A stretch of DNA of 8,041 bases, from assembly GCA_002346435.1 (NCBI GenBank), contig DDZT01000030.1, positions 1 to 8,041 of the forward strand, written 5' to 3'. Shown here one piece after another: positions 1-6,301 of this stretch. The stretch's first letter is position 1, and every line of letters starts with the position of its first letter. Source of the DNA: Anaerolineales bacterium UBA3001 (GTDB lineage Bacteria; Chloroflexota; Anaerolineae; Anaerolineales; UBA11657). Under the pieces are notes generated by a model. That model was not told the origin of the DNA. It ran no database searches and was given only the letters and a program-made list of their open reading frames with translations. The translations under genes were made by a program, and so were the position numbers.

Positions 1-600
1 AAAGAGATGGGTGTGAGTAGGTTTGTATACCCATCACATTTGGGAGCAGGGCGATCCTCTGCTTATCCTATACTTAAGATTAAGGGAGTTATCGAAGAAT
101 TTGTTCGGAGAAGTGGTGTTCCGTTTACGATAATGCGTAGTGCGGCTATATTTGGTGCCAACGATCAGTTTACTAATACTTTGGCTTTGTTGATGAAATC
201 TATACCCGGGGTATTTCCTAGGCCGGGATCAGGAAAATCAATAAGACAGCCTATTTGGATAGGTGATTATGCAAATTGTGTCACTAGACTCATATCAGAC
301 AGTCGGTTCAATAATGAGACCATTTCTATTGGTGGTCCAGAATTCCTTTCTGTGGACCAAATGTTGGAATCAATTATGAAGGCTATTAGGATCAGAAGAT
401 TATTGGTCTCTATGCCAGTCGTACAAATGCGTTGGATAATTACTAGTCTACGTAAAATATTTCGGGCATCTTCTATAACTTCGAATTGGATTGATTATGT
501 GTCGCGAGATTGCAACTGTGAAATTAATAGCGTATATAGGTATTTTGGAATAAGGCCAGTGCAGTTCGATCAATCAATAGGTTATTTGACAAACAAGTAG
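1..600 (+). CDS. Atypical SDR, NDUFA9/NmrA-like NAD(P)-binding protein (5' end outside the window)
   Basis: This is the last 199 codons of a gene whose frame is already open at base 1 (K-E before the first Met at 7). The family is usually near 300 residues, so the start and the N-terminal GxxGxxG dinucleotide-binding motif lie upstream. Counting from the Met at 7, the visible part shows the RFVYPSHLGAG strand-loop (residues 5-15), a YxxxK pair (Y20, K24) matching the SDR catalytic Tyr/Lys, then FTIMRSAAIFG (41-51) and the QPIWIGDYA strand-turn near 81-89, all typical of NmrA/NDUFA9-like extended SDRs. The C-terminal part (IGGPEFLSVDQMLE onward) is the substrate-side domain. Family members act as NAD(P)H oxidoreductases, epimerases or non-catalytic NAD(P) sensors; the substrate cannot be told here. 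No functional link to the rpoB/str genes is evident; it ends 572 bases before rpoB with no clear terminator. Confidence 0.85.
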   Translation, partial: KEMGVSRFVYPSHLGAGRSSAYPILKIKGVIEEFVRRSGVPFTIMRSAAIFGANDQFTNTLALLMKSIPGVFPRPGSGKSIRQPIWIGDYANCVTRLISDSRFNNETISIGGPEFLSVDQMLESIMKAIRIRRLLVSMPVVQMRWIITSLRKIFRASSITSNWIDYVSRDCNCEINSVYRYFGIRPVQFDQSIGYLTNK

Positions 601-728
601 TCAACAATCTTATATATTGGCTGTTAATCATTAGTTGAGAAGATTATATACTGTGATCTTGGCTTAAGTAACCGATGGTCAACGCATTAGAGATATAATG
701 GTTTAGTTTCTAATTGTCATGGAATATT

Positions 729-757
729 TTGACATTATCAATAATCATTGGTACAAT
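729..757 (+). promoter_or_regulatory. Strong sigma70-type promoter with extended -10, for rpoB
   Basis: The -35 box TTGACA (729-734) is a perfect consensus. The spacer is exactly 17 bases, and the -10 box TACAAT (752-757) matches five of six. TGG at 749-751 gives an extended -10 element. Transcription would start near 763-765, leaving a leader of about 410 nt before the rpoB ATG. Two adjacent inverted repeats overlap the promoter: ATTAT-CA-ATAAT (734-745) and CATTG-GTA-CAATG (746-758). They could be an operator, though part of the second is the -10 element itself. No other strong promoter lies between here and rpoB. Confidence 0.7.
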
Positions 758-850
758 GAGTGTTTGTGCCGCTGAAGTTCCGATATTAACTATGAGTGTA
801 TATGTTGAGTTACGATTAGTATGATTTGTCTAAATGAAACTAATGAAACT

Positions 851-960
851 CTACAATCAACATTCAAAGAAATAGTAACAAGAAAGAGCAAGACGTAAAC
901 ATAAAACAAATTAGAAGATCAAATAACGAAACAAGGATTTCGTTCGTAGTTTGGTTGTAG
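851..960 (+). promoter_or_regulatory. Putative structured element in the rpoB leader RNA
   Basis: Bases 851-860 can pair without interruption with 951-960 (10 bp, one G-U). Inside, 925-931 and 938-944 form a perfect 7-bp hairpin with a 6-base loop. The enclosed 861-930 is strongly A-rich (41 A and 10 T in 70 bases) and would be mostly unpaired. No U-run follows, so it is not an intrinsic terminator. It could be an RNA control element or protein landing site for rpoB, but this rests on pairing in a single sequence. Confidence 0.35.
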
Positions 961-991
961 TTACGAATTGTGGTCCTGTGTCTAACAAAGC

Positions 992-1021
992 TTGGCTGCA
1001 TGTTATCTATGTTTTTATATT
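992..1021 (+). promoter_or_regulatory. Possible secondary promoter upstream of rpoB
   Basis: TTGGCT (992-997, four of six consensus) and TATATT (1016-1021, five of six) are separated by 18 bases. This would give a leader of about 145 nt. In AT-rich DNA such a pair can arise by chance, and it is clearly weaker than the element at 729-757. Confidence 0.25.
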
Positions 1022-1172
1022 GTGTGGCTTAGAATGTGTGATAAATAGGTGATAGTTATAGAAGGAAGCCCAATTTAATATAACATCGGAACAAAGTTAC
1101 TGTTTTTGTTGGTGTAGCGTCTTTTGTATCATTAGTTTGTATAAAAATAAACAATAGGAGACTCCAAACAGA

Positions 1173-4100
1173 ATGAACACCTCCTCACGTGAAAAATCAT
1201 ATGCGCGTATTTCGTACAACTATTCTCTACCAAGGCTTATAGAGATGCAGCTTGAATCATTTGATTGGCTTCAGATTGAAGGCCTAGCGGAATTGTTTGA
1301 TGAGATTTCCCCAATTGTGTCGTTTAATGGTGGTATGAAACTTTACTTTCCAGGAGATACACCGGAGGCAGATGATTTTAAGTTGAAGTACTGGTTTATG
1401 GATCCTAAATGGGACCAATCTGAATGTATGGACAGAGACCTTACTTATTCTTCTCCGTTATATGTGAAGGTTCTACTGGTTGGTGATGACGTACCTGAGC
1501 CTATTACTTCGGATATTTTTCTTGGAGATTTTCCATTAATGACCGAAGAGGGCACATTTATAATCAACGGTACTGAACGTGTTGTGGTTTCGCAGCTTAT
1601 AAGGTCACCAGGAGTTTATTTTGAAGCGCAGACTGATCCTGTTTCTGGCAGAGTAATGTCAAGCGCAAAACTTGTTCCTGATAGAGGGGCTTGGATGGAA
1701 TTCGAGACCAAGAAAAGCGATTATCTCACTGTTAAATTCAATCGTAAGAGAACGATACCTGTGACAGTACTTTTGCGGGCAATGGCAGTTGTTGATGATG
1801 GGATAGAAAAATCATTAATAACTGAAGGAACCGATGAGGAGTTATTCAAAATTTTCTCAAAGGTCGATACAGATGAGGAAAGACAGTATATATTAGCTTC
1901 AATGAAGCAGGAGCCCGAATGGGATTTTAGTAAAAAGCGTACAATAGCTGAGGAGTCACTGATAGAGTTCTTTAGACGTATGCGACCAGGAGATCCTGCC
2001 ACATTGGATAATGCGCGAGAATTCATGGAACAACAGCTTTGTGATCATCGCCGATATAATTTGGCCAGGGTAGGGCGATACAAATTAAATCAGAAGCTGG
2101 GGCATGGCAAGCATGTACCTATTTCATGTAGAACAGTTACATCTTATGATCTTGTTCAGTTAATAACAAGAATGATTGATATTAATAATGGTGTTATTAG
2201 TGCTGATGATATAGATCATTTGGGGAATCGACGTGTTAAAACAGTGGGTGAACTTGTACAAAACAAACTTCGAGTGGGATTAAGAAGGATGGAGCGTGTA
2301 GTGCGAGAAAGAATGTCTATTCGAGACCAAGATACGCTCTCGCCAATCAACTTAATTAATATAAGACCTGTTGTCTCAGCGGTTAGGGAGTTTTTTGGTT
2401 CAAGTCAACTATCTCAGTTTATGGACCAGACAAATCCGCTAGCTGAACTCAGGCATAAGCGCACACTTTCTGCGTTGGGGCCTGGTGGCCTTCGTAGGGA
2501 ACGGGCTGGTTTTGATGTGAGGGATGTTCATCATTCGCATTATGGTCGAATTTGTCCAATAGAAACACCGGAGGGACCCAACATAGGCTTGATAGGTAGA
2601 TTGGCGTCCTATGCTAAAGTTAATCCCTTTGGTTTTATTGAGACACCATACCGTAAAGTAGTGAAAGTGATGAATGCCAATGACAAGTCATTAGTAGGTC
2701 GCACTGTACGAGAGAATGTGCTCGACCCGAACACTGGACGAGTGGCGACTAAGTCCGGTACAGTTATAGATACTCGAATTTTTGAACGCTTAGAAAAATT
2801 TGGTGGTAAACACAAAGTTCAGGTTGTGCCGTTTGTATCTAACAAGGTAGTATATCTTTCTGCTGACATGGAGGATAGTTATGTTATAGCGCAGGCTAAT
2901 GCTCCTTTGAAAGATAATTCAGAATTCGTTAGGCCAAGAGCCTCAGCTAGAGCACACTCTAAATTCATATTTGCAGTTCCGGAAAATATTGATTACATGG
3001 ATGTAGCTCCTAGACAAATTGTAGGTATATCAGCTTCTTTGATACCATTTTTAGAACATGATGATGCGAATCGAGCTCTTATGGGTTCAAATATGCAGGC
3101 TCAAGCTGTACCACTATTGAGGCCAGAAGTTCCGACAGTATCTACAGGGATGGAATCCGCAGCTGCTTTGGATTCTGGTCAGTTAGTTCTCGCTGATGAT
3201 AATGGTGTGGTTACTAGTGTGACTGGAGGTGCAGTGGTAATCAAACACAAAAAGAAGGAACATACGTACCCACTTCGAAGGTTCTCGCGTTCAAATCAGA
3301 GTACTTGTATCGATCAGAGACCAGTTGTTAGTAAGGGCCAACGTGTCAAATCTGGTGATGTAATAGCTGATTCATCAAGTACTGCAGGTGGAAAACTTGC
3401 TCTTGGTCAAAACGTGCTTGTTGCCTTCATGTCTTGGGAAGGAGGTAATTTTGAAGATGCTATAGTGGTGTCAGATAGATTAGTGCGAGAAGACCGTTTT
3501 ACCTCTATGCATGTTGAAAAACATGAGATTGAGGCGCGCGACACAAAATTAGGTCCTGAAGAAATCACTTATGACATACCAAATGTTGGTGAAGATACAC
3601 TCAAAGATTTGGATGAAGCAGGCATTGTACGTATTGGAGCAGAAGTCGGCCCTAATGATATATTAGTTGGTAAGATTACTCCTAAAGGTGAAAAAGAATT
3701 GTCGCCTGAAGAAAAACTGTTGCGCGCAATTTTTGGCGAGAAAGCGAGGGAAGTGAAAGATTCTTCACTGCGACTTCCTCATGGTGAAAAAGGTAAGGTG
3801 GTAGGTGTCAGAGTGTTTACTAGAGAAGAACATTCTGATCTCAAGGCTGGTGTAGATAAGATGGTGCGCGTATCAGTAGCTCAGCGACGCAAACTTACCG
3901 CCGGAGATAAGATGGCCGGAAGACATGGTAATAAGGGAGTCATTTCGAGAGTGGTTCCTGCAGAAGATATGCCATTCTTGGAGGATGGTACACCAGTTGA
4001 CATTATACTTAATCCTTTAGGCGTACCCGGTCGTATGAATATAGGCCAAATTTTGGAGACACATTTGGGTTGGGCAGCTGAGAGACTTGGATTTCGTGCT

Positions 4101-5087
4101 ATTACACCTGTGTTTGATGGTGCTAGTGAGATAGAGATCGAATCCGAATTAGCGCGTGCTTGGCTTATAGATAGAGCATGGGATGAGATGAGTAATCGTG
4201 GATGGGAATGGATTAGGCAGGAAGGGTATGAACCTGAAATGATTCAGGATGATTATGAGGCTGCTAAAATGTATCTTGCCCATATCTCTGGCAACAAATT
4301 TGAATCTGATCAGTTAGCCGATATCGATCAGGCACGCAGATTTGCCCTGAGTCTATGGCTGGAAGAAAGAGGATATGTTGCAAACAAAGTGATAGTGCTC
4401 GACGATAGTGAGTTGGATTGGGAAGAGAAGGAAGATGCTGATAGTATTGCTACTAGATTGTGTTTGGAAACATGGCTGTCAGATAATGGAGTGAAGAAGG
4501 TTGAAAAGCTTAATAATGAAACTTTGTTAGCTAAAGCACATAAGGTGATGCAAAAGACTCACAAACCGATTCCAACGCTTGGTAAAATGATTGTCAGGGA
4601 TGGAAGGACAGGAGAACCTTATGAGCAGCCCGTCACCGTTGGTGTAATTCACATGCTCAAGTTACACCACTTGGTTGAGGATAAGGTGCATGCTAGATCT
4701 ACAGGACCCTACTCACTGGTGACTCAGCAACCCCTGGGTGGCAAAGCGCAGTTTGGTGGACAGAGGTTTGGTGAGATGGAGGTATGGGCACTGGAAGCTT
4801 ATGGTGCATCTCACACACTGCAGGAGATGCTCACCGTAAAATCAGATGATGTTTTAGGTAGAGTAAAAACCTACGAATCAATCGTTAAGGGTGATGAGAT
4901 AGAGGACCCTGGTATACCAGCTTCGTTTAGAGTGTTAGTGAAAGAAATGCAGAGTTTAGGTCTTGCTATTGAAGCCGAGACTGATACTGGTGAGATGGTT
5001 GAGTTTGGCAAGAATGAAGACCGTCGCAGGGCTCCTAAATTAGGTGGCATTGGTTTGTTGGATTTTCGAGGTAACAAAAGTAGTTGA
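1173..5087 (+). CDS. rpoB: DNA-directed RNA polymerase subunit beta
   Basis: This 1304-residue beta subunit forms the RNA polymerase catalytic core with beta', two alpha and omega. The start ATG has AGGAG at 1156-1160, a long 12-base spacing, and gives an N-terminus that quickly enters the conserved ELFDEISPI region (about 40-48). The rifampicin pocket FFGSSQLSQFMDQ to SALGPGG (407-439) keeps D418, H428 and S433, equivalent to E. coli D516, H526 and S531, so no classical resistance change is seen. NFED (759-762) and GDKMAGRHGNKG (911-922, K913 and K921 matching E. coli K1065/K1073) are active-site elements. The C-terminal clamp part has DGRTGE (1143-1148) and the conserved HARSTGPYSL and GGQRFGEMEVWALEAYGA motifs. 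A large insertion lies between about 995 and 1137. rpoC does not follow: the next gene is rpsL, 221 bases on. The gene appears intact with no frameshift. Confidence 0.99.
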   Translation: MNTSSREKSYARISYNYSLPRLIEMQLESFDWLQIEGLAELFDEISPIVSFNGGMKLYFPGDTPEADDFKLKYWFMDPKWDQSECMDRDLTYSSPLYVKVLLVGDDVPEPITSDIFLGDFPLMTEEGTFIINGTERVVVSQLIRSPGVYFEAQTDPVSGRVMSSAKLVPDRGAWMEFETKKSDYLTVKFNRKRTIPVTVLLRAMAVVDDGIEKSLITEGTDEELFKIFSKVDTDEERQYILASMKQEPEWDFSKKRTIAEESLIEFFRRMRPGDPATLDNAREFMEQQLCDHRRYNLARVGRYKLNQKLGHGKHVPISCRTVTSYDLVQLITRMIDINNGVISADDIDHLGNRRVKTVGELVQNKLRVGLRRMERVVRERMSIRDQDTLSPINLINIRPVVSAVREFFGSSQLSQFMDQTNPLAELRHKRTLSALGPGGLRRERAGFDVRDVHHSHYGRICPIETPEGPNIGLIGRLASYAKVNPFGFIETPYRKVVKVMNANDKSLVGRTVRENVLDPNTGRVATKSGTVIDTRIFERLEKFGGKHKVQVVPFVSNKVVYLSADMEDSYVIAQANAPLKDNSEFVRPRASARAHSKFIFAVPENIDYMDVAPRQIVGISASLIPFLEHDDANRALMGSNMQAQAVPLLRPEVPTVSTGMESAAALDSGQLVLADDNGVVTSVTGGAVVIKHKKKEHTYPLRRFSRSNQSTCIDQRPVVSKGQRVKSGDVIADSSSTAGGKLALGQNVLVAFMSWEGGNFEDAIVVSDRLVREDRFTSMHVEKHEIEARDTKLGPEEITYDIPNVGEDTLKDLDEAGIVRIGAEVGPNDILVGKITPKGEKELSPEEKLLRAIFGEKAREVKDSSLRLPHGEKGKVVGVRVFTREEHSDLKAGVDKMVRVSVAQRRKLTAGDKMAGRHGNKGVISRVVPAEDMPFLEDGTPVDIILNPLGVPGRMNIGQILETHLGWAAERLGFRAITPVFDGASEIEIESELARAWLIDRAWDEMSNRGWEWIRQEGYEPEMIQDDYEAAKMYLAHISGNKFESDQLADIDQARRFALSLWLEERGYVANKVIVLDDSELDWEEKEDADSIATRLCLETWLSDNGVKKVEKLNNETLLAKAHKVMQKTHKPIPTLGKMIVRDGRTGEPYEQPVTVGVIHMLKLHHLVEDKVHARSTGPYSLVTQQPLGGKAQFGGQRFGEMEVWALEAYGASHTLQEMLTVKSDDVLGRVKTYESIVKGDEIEDPGIPASFRVLVKEMQSLGLAIEAETDTGEMVEFGKNEDRRRAPKLGGIGLLDFRGNKSS
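4155..4583 (+). other. Region of RpoB (residues about 995-1137) holding a lineage-specific insertion with a repeated helical motif
   Basis: Between the conserved VFDGASEIEI (from about 980) and DGRTGE (from 1143) this protein has about 155 residues, where Thermus beta, as I recall it, has about 65. The extra part is acidic and looks helical. It holds a short repeat of form A-x3-A/C-L-x2-W-L-x3-G: ARRFALSLWLEERGY (1054-1068) and ATRLCLETWLSDNGV (1093-1107), with tryptophans 39 residues apart. A more degenerate copy lies near 995-1011 (W1003, G1010). This suggests growth by internal duplication. Its role is unknown; as the insertion sits on the C-terminal half of beta, it could be a surface contact for a factor. 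Confidence 0.6.
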
Positions 5088-5118
5088 GAAATTAGTAAAG
5101 TAGGTTAGGTATAGTGTC

Positions 5119-5147
5119 TTGACTTACCTAGTTCAAGATGGTAGAAT
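5119..5147 (+). promoter_or_regulatory. Promoter for the rpsL-rpsG-fusA unit
   Basis: TTGACT (5119-5124, five of six), a 17-base spacer and TAGAAT (5142-5147, five of six) form a good sigma70-type promoter. TGG at 5139-5141 makes it an extended -10, the same architecture as the element ahead of rpoB. The predicted start near 5154 gives a leader of about 155 nt. It lies only 32 bases after the rpoB stop. A short dyad (TTAC/CTTGA with TCAAG) overlaps the -35 region. No intrinsic terminator separates it from rpoB, so read-through from rpoB may add to str transcription. Confidence 0.65.
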
Positions 5148-5170
5148 TTCCTGCTTGTCTATGTATACGG

Positions 5171-5216
5171 TCGATTGTGGTCTGATTAAGACTTAGGTTG
5201 GTCTGTCCGCAGTCGA
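5171..5216 (+). promoter_or_regulatory. Upstream stem-loop in the rpsL leader
   Basis: Bases 5171-5180 pair with 5207-5216 to make a 10-bp stem with two G-U pairs. Two mutually exclusive inner pairings exist: GTCT 5180-5183 with AGAC 5189-5192, or the same AGAC with GTCT 5201-5204. The first uses base 5180 of the outer stem, so the element could be bistable. It begins about 17 nt into the predicted transcript. There is no U-run, so it is not a terminator. Confidence 0.4.
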
Positions 5217-5225
5217 ATATTATAA

Positions 5226-5275
5226 GGAATAATCTAGCGAGGTCATCGCGGAATCAGTAGCGGTGGCCTCTCTGA
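5226..5275 (+). promoter_or_regulatory. Putative S7-binding leader element resembling 16S rRNA helix 43
   Basis: An 11-bp stem (5239-5249 with 5260-5270, two G-U pairs) carries a 10-base loop and may extend by three pairs below a single mismatch (5235-5237 with 5273-5275). The RNA reads AUCGCGGAAUCAG, then GCGGUG (5245-5265), close to the near-universal 16S segment AUCGCGGAUCAG...GCGGUG around E. coli 1350-1372 (helix 43). Upstream, GGAAU (5226-5230) and CUAG (5234-5237) occur in the same order as in the 16S GGAAUCGCUAGUAAUCG stretch. S7 binds this part of 16S and is known to repress the str operon in E. coli from the rpsL-rpsG gap. Here the element ends 33 bases before the rpsL start and no U-run follows. 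The S7 role is inference; the resemblance was judged by eye against remembered 16S sequence. Confidence 0.45.
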
Positions 5276-5298
5276 CTGCAGCGAGTAAAGTGACAAAT

Positions 5299-5302
5299 GG
5301 AG
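5299..5302 (+). promoter_or_regulatory. Ribosome binding site that fixes the rpsL GTG start
   Basis: GGAG lies six bases before the GTG at 5309. The nearby in-frame ATG at 5297 is followed at once by a TGA, so it cannot be the start. The GTG gives the conserved S12 N-terminus MPTINQLVRKG. Confidence 0.8.
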
Positions 5303-5308
5303 TGAAGT

Positions 5309-5722
5309 GTGCCTACAATCAATCAACTTGTACGTAAGGGTCGCAAGACAAAAAAGAAGAAAAGTACGGCGCCAGCTTTACAGTATACGTTTAATACCAC
5401 AAAGCAACGTCGTTCTCGCCAAGCCAAAGGTGCACCTCAGAAGCGTGGGGTTTGTACGATAGTTCGTACTCAGACACCTAAGAAACCAAATTCTGCATTG
5501 CGTAAGGTGGCTCGTGTACGTTTGACTAATGGTCTCGAGGTTACAGCTTATATACCTGGAGAGGGACACACATTGCAGGAACATTCAGTAGTTTTGGTGC
5601 GTGGTGGTCGTGTCAAGGATTTGCCCGGAGTACGTTATCATATAGTACGTGGCACCTTGGATAGCACAGGAGTTGAAGGTCGTAGTCAGCGACGTTCTAA
5701 ATATGGTGGCAAGAAGGTTTGA
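5309..5722 (+). CDS. rpsL: 30S ribosomal protein S12
   Basis: S12 sits at the decoding centre of the small subunit and helps control tRNA selection accuracy. The 137-residue product opens with MPTINQLVRKGR and carries PQKRGVCT (43-50), PKKPNSALRKVARVRLTNG (57-75) and GGRVKDLPGVRYHIVRG (99-115). K58 and K103, equivalent to E. coli K43 and K88, are unchanged, so no classical streptomycin-resistance change is seen. D104 is the position methylthiolated by RimO in many bacteria. Compared with E. coli S12 (124 residues) there is an extra segment of about 15 residues between about 26 and 42, similar in place to the one in Firmicutes S12. The start is GTG. All 17 arginines use CGN codons (14 CGT), unlike the next gene. 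It is the first gene of a probable rpsL-rpsG-fusA unit behind a structured leader. Confidence 0.99.
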   Translation: MPTINQLVRKGRKTKKKKSTAPALQYTFNTTKQRRSRQAKGAPQKRGVCTIVRTQTPKKPNSALRKVARVRLTNGLEVTAYIPGEGHTLQEHSVVLVRGGRVKDLPGVRYHIVRGTLDSTGVEGRSQRRSKYGGKKV

Positions 5723-5768
5723 TTATGGGATTTGAGTTGTTTAATTTACAGTCAACTGGATATTAGGA

Positions 5769-6239
5769 ATGGCACGTCGTTATAAACCACAACCACGCAA
5801 AGTTATGCCTGACTCTAGATACGGTAGCAAGCAAGTTTCTATGTTTGTAAATCGGATGATGAAAGATGGCAAAAAGAGTGTTGCTACTAGAATAATGTAC
5901 GACGCCTTTGACATAATGTCAAAAAATGGTAATGAGGATTCACTTGAGATGTTTTCCAAAGCCTTAAAGAATGTTTCTCCATCTGTGGAAGTTAAGCCTC
6001 GTAGGGTTGGTGGTGCTACATATCAGGTGCCTATTGAGGTGCCTCCAAGCAGAAGAGAAGCTTTAGCTATGCGCTGGTTGTTAGCAGCGGCTAGATCTAG
6101 AAGTGGTAAATCTATGTCGGAAAAACTTGCTAGTGAATTGATGGATGCAGCTAACAATTCGGGTGGGGCTATGAAAAGACGTGAAGAAGTTCATAGAATG
6201 GCAGAGAGTAATAGAGCATTCAGTCATTATCGTTTCTAA
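5769..6239 (+). CDS. rpsG: 30S ribosomal protein S7
   Basis: S7 is a primary assembly protein of the 30S head, binding the 3' major domain of 16S rRNA near the E site. The 156-residue product has the usual length. It shows the basic N-terminal arm MARRYKPQPRKV, the FVNRMMKDGKKSVA helix (26-39), the beta-hairpin region VEVKPRRVGGATYQVPIEVP (73-92), the REALAMRWLL helix, and a normal C-terminus HRMAESNRAFSHYRF. The gap after rpsL is 46 bases, too short for the larger S7 target found there in E. coli. The AGGA at 5765-5768 abuts the ATG and is too close to serve as a normal ribosome site; TGGA at 5757-5760, eight bases away, is the likelier weak site, or translation is coupled to rpsL. Ten of 18 arginines use AGA/AGG. 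Confidence 0.99.
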   Translation: MARRYKPQPRKVMPDSRYGSKQVSMFVNRMMKDGKKSVATRIMYDAFDIMSKNGNEDSLEMFSKALKNVSPSVEVKPRRVGGATYQVPIEVPPSRREALAMRWLLAAARSRSGKSMSEKLASELMDAANNSGGAMKRREEVHRMAESNRAFSHYRF

Positions 6240-6301
6240 ATGTATAGGTGTTATTGTAATGAATAAGGGTAGCTGGTGTTGAAACAGCTTGATTTAAGAT
6301 T

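Larger units (their letters stand above)
601..1172 (+). other. Gene-free region: intergenic DNA plus probable long rpoB leader
   Basis: I see no credible protein gene on either strand in these 572 bases: no open frame with a plausible start and ribosome site, and no trace of rplJ or rplL, which often sit here. It is not empty of signal. A near-consensus promoter lies at 729-757, a lone TATAAT hexamer with no matching -35 box at 694-699, a weaker promoter-like pair at 992-1021, and a long-range base pairing around an A-rich tract at 851-960. A small AT-rich inverted repeat (1090-1095 with 1105-1110) has no U-run after it. No rho-independent terminator for the upstream SDR gene is apparent. Confidence 0.7.

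Noticed and set aside
694..699. Perfect TATAAT hexamer as a separate promoter
   Set aside because: No acceptable -35 box at 16-18 bases and no extended -10; the hexamer is expected by chance in AT-rich DNA.
756..824. 22-codon frame (MSVCAAEV...) as a possible leader peptide
   Set aside because: Its ATG overlaps the -10 box, upstream of the predicted transcript start, and there is no ribosome site; no run of regulatory codons.
925..944. Hairpin with AACGAAA/TTTCGTT arms as an intrinsic terminator or attenuator
   Set aside because: The stem is AT-rich and is not followed by a continuous U-run; kept only as part of the leader structure.
1721..2026. Minus-strand open frame of 101 codons inside rpoB
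   Set aside because: Lies wholly antisense to a certain, highly conserved gene, has no family resemblance and no ribosome site; a shadow frame.
2391..2500. Rifampicin-resistance changes in RpoB
   Set aside because: D418, H428, S433 and flanking residues match the sensitive consensus.
5101..5130. Inverted repeat after rpoB (5101-5108 with 5123-5130) as a terminator
   Set aside because: Eight pairs with a mismatch, a 14-base loop and no U-run; it also overlaps the -35 box of the rpsL promoter.
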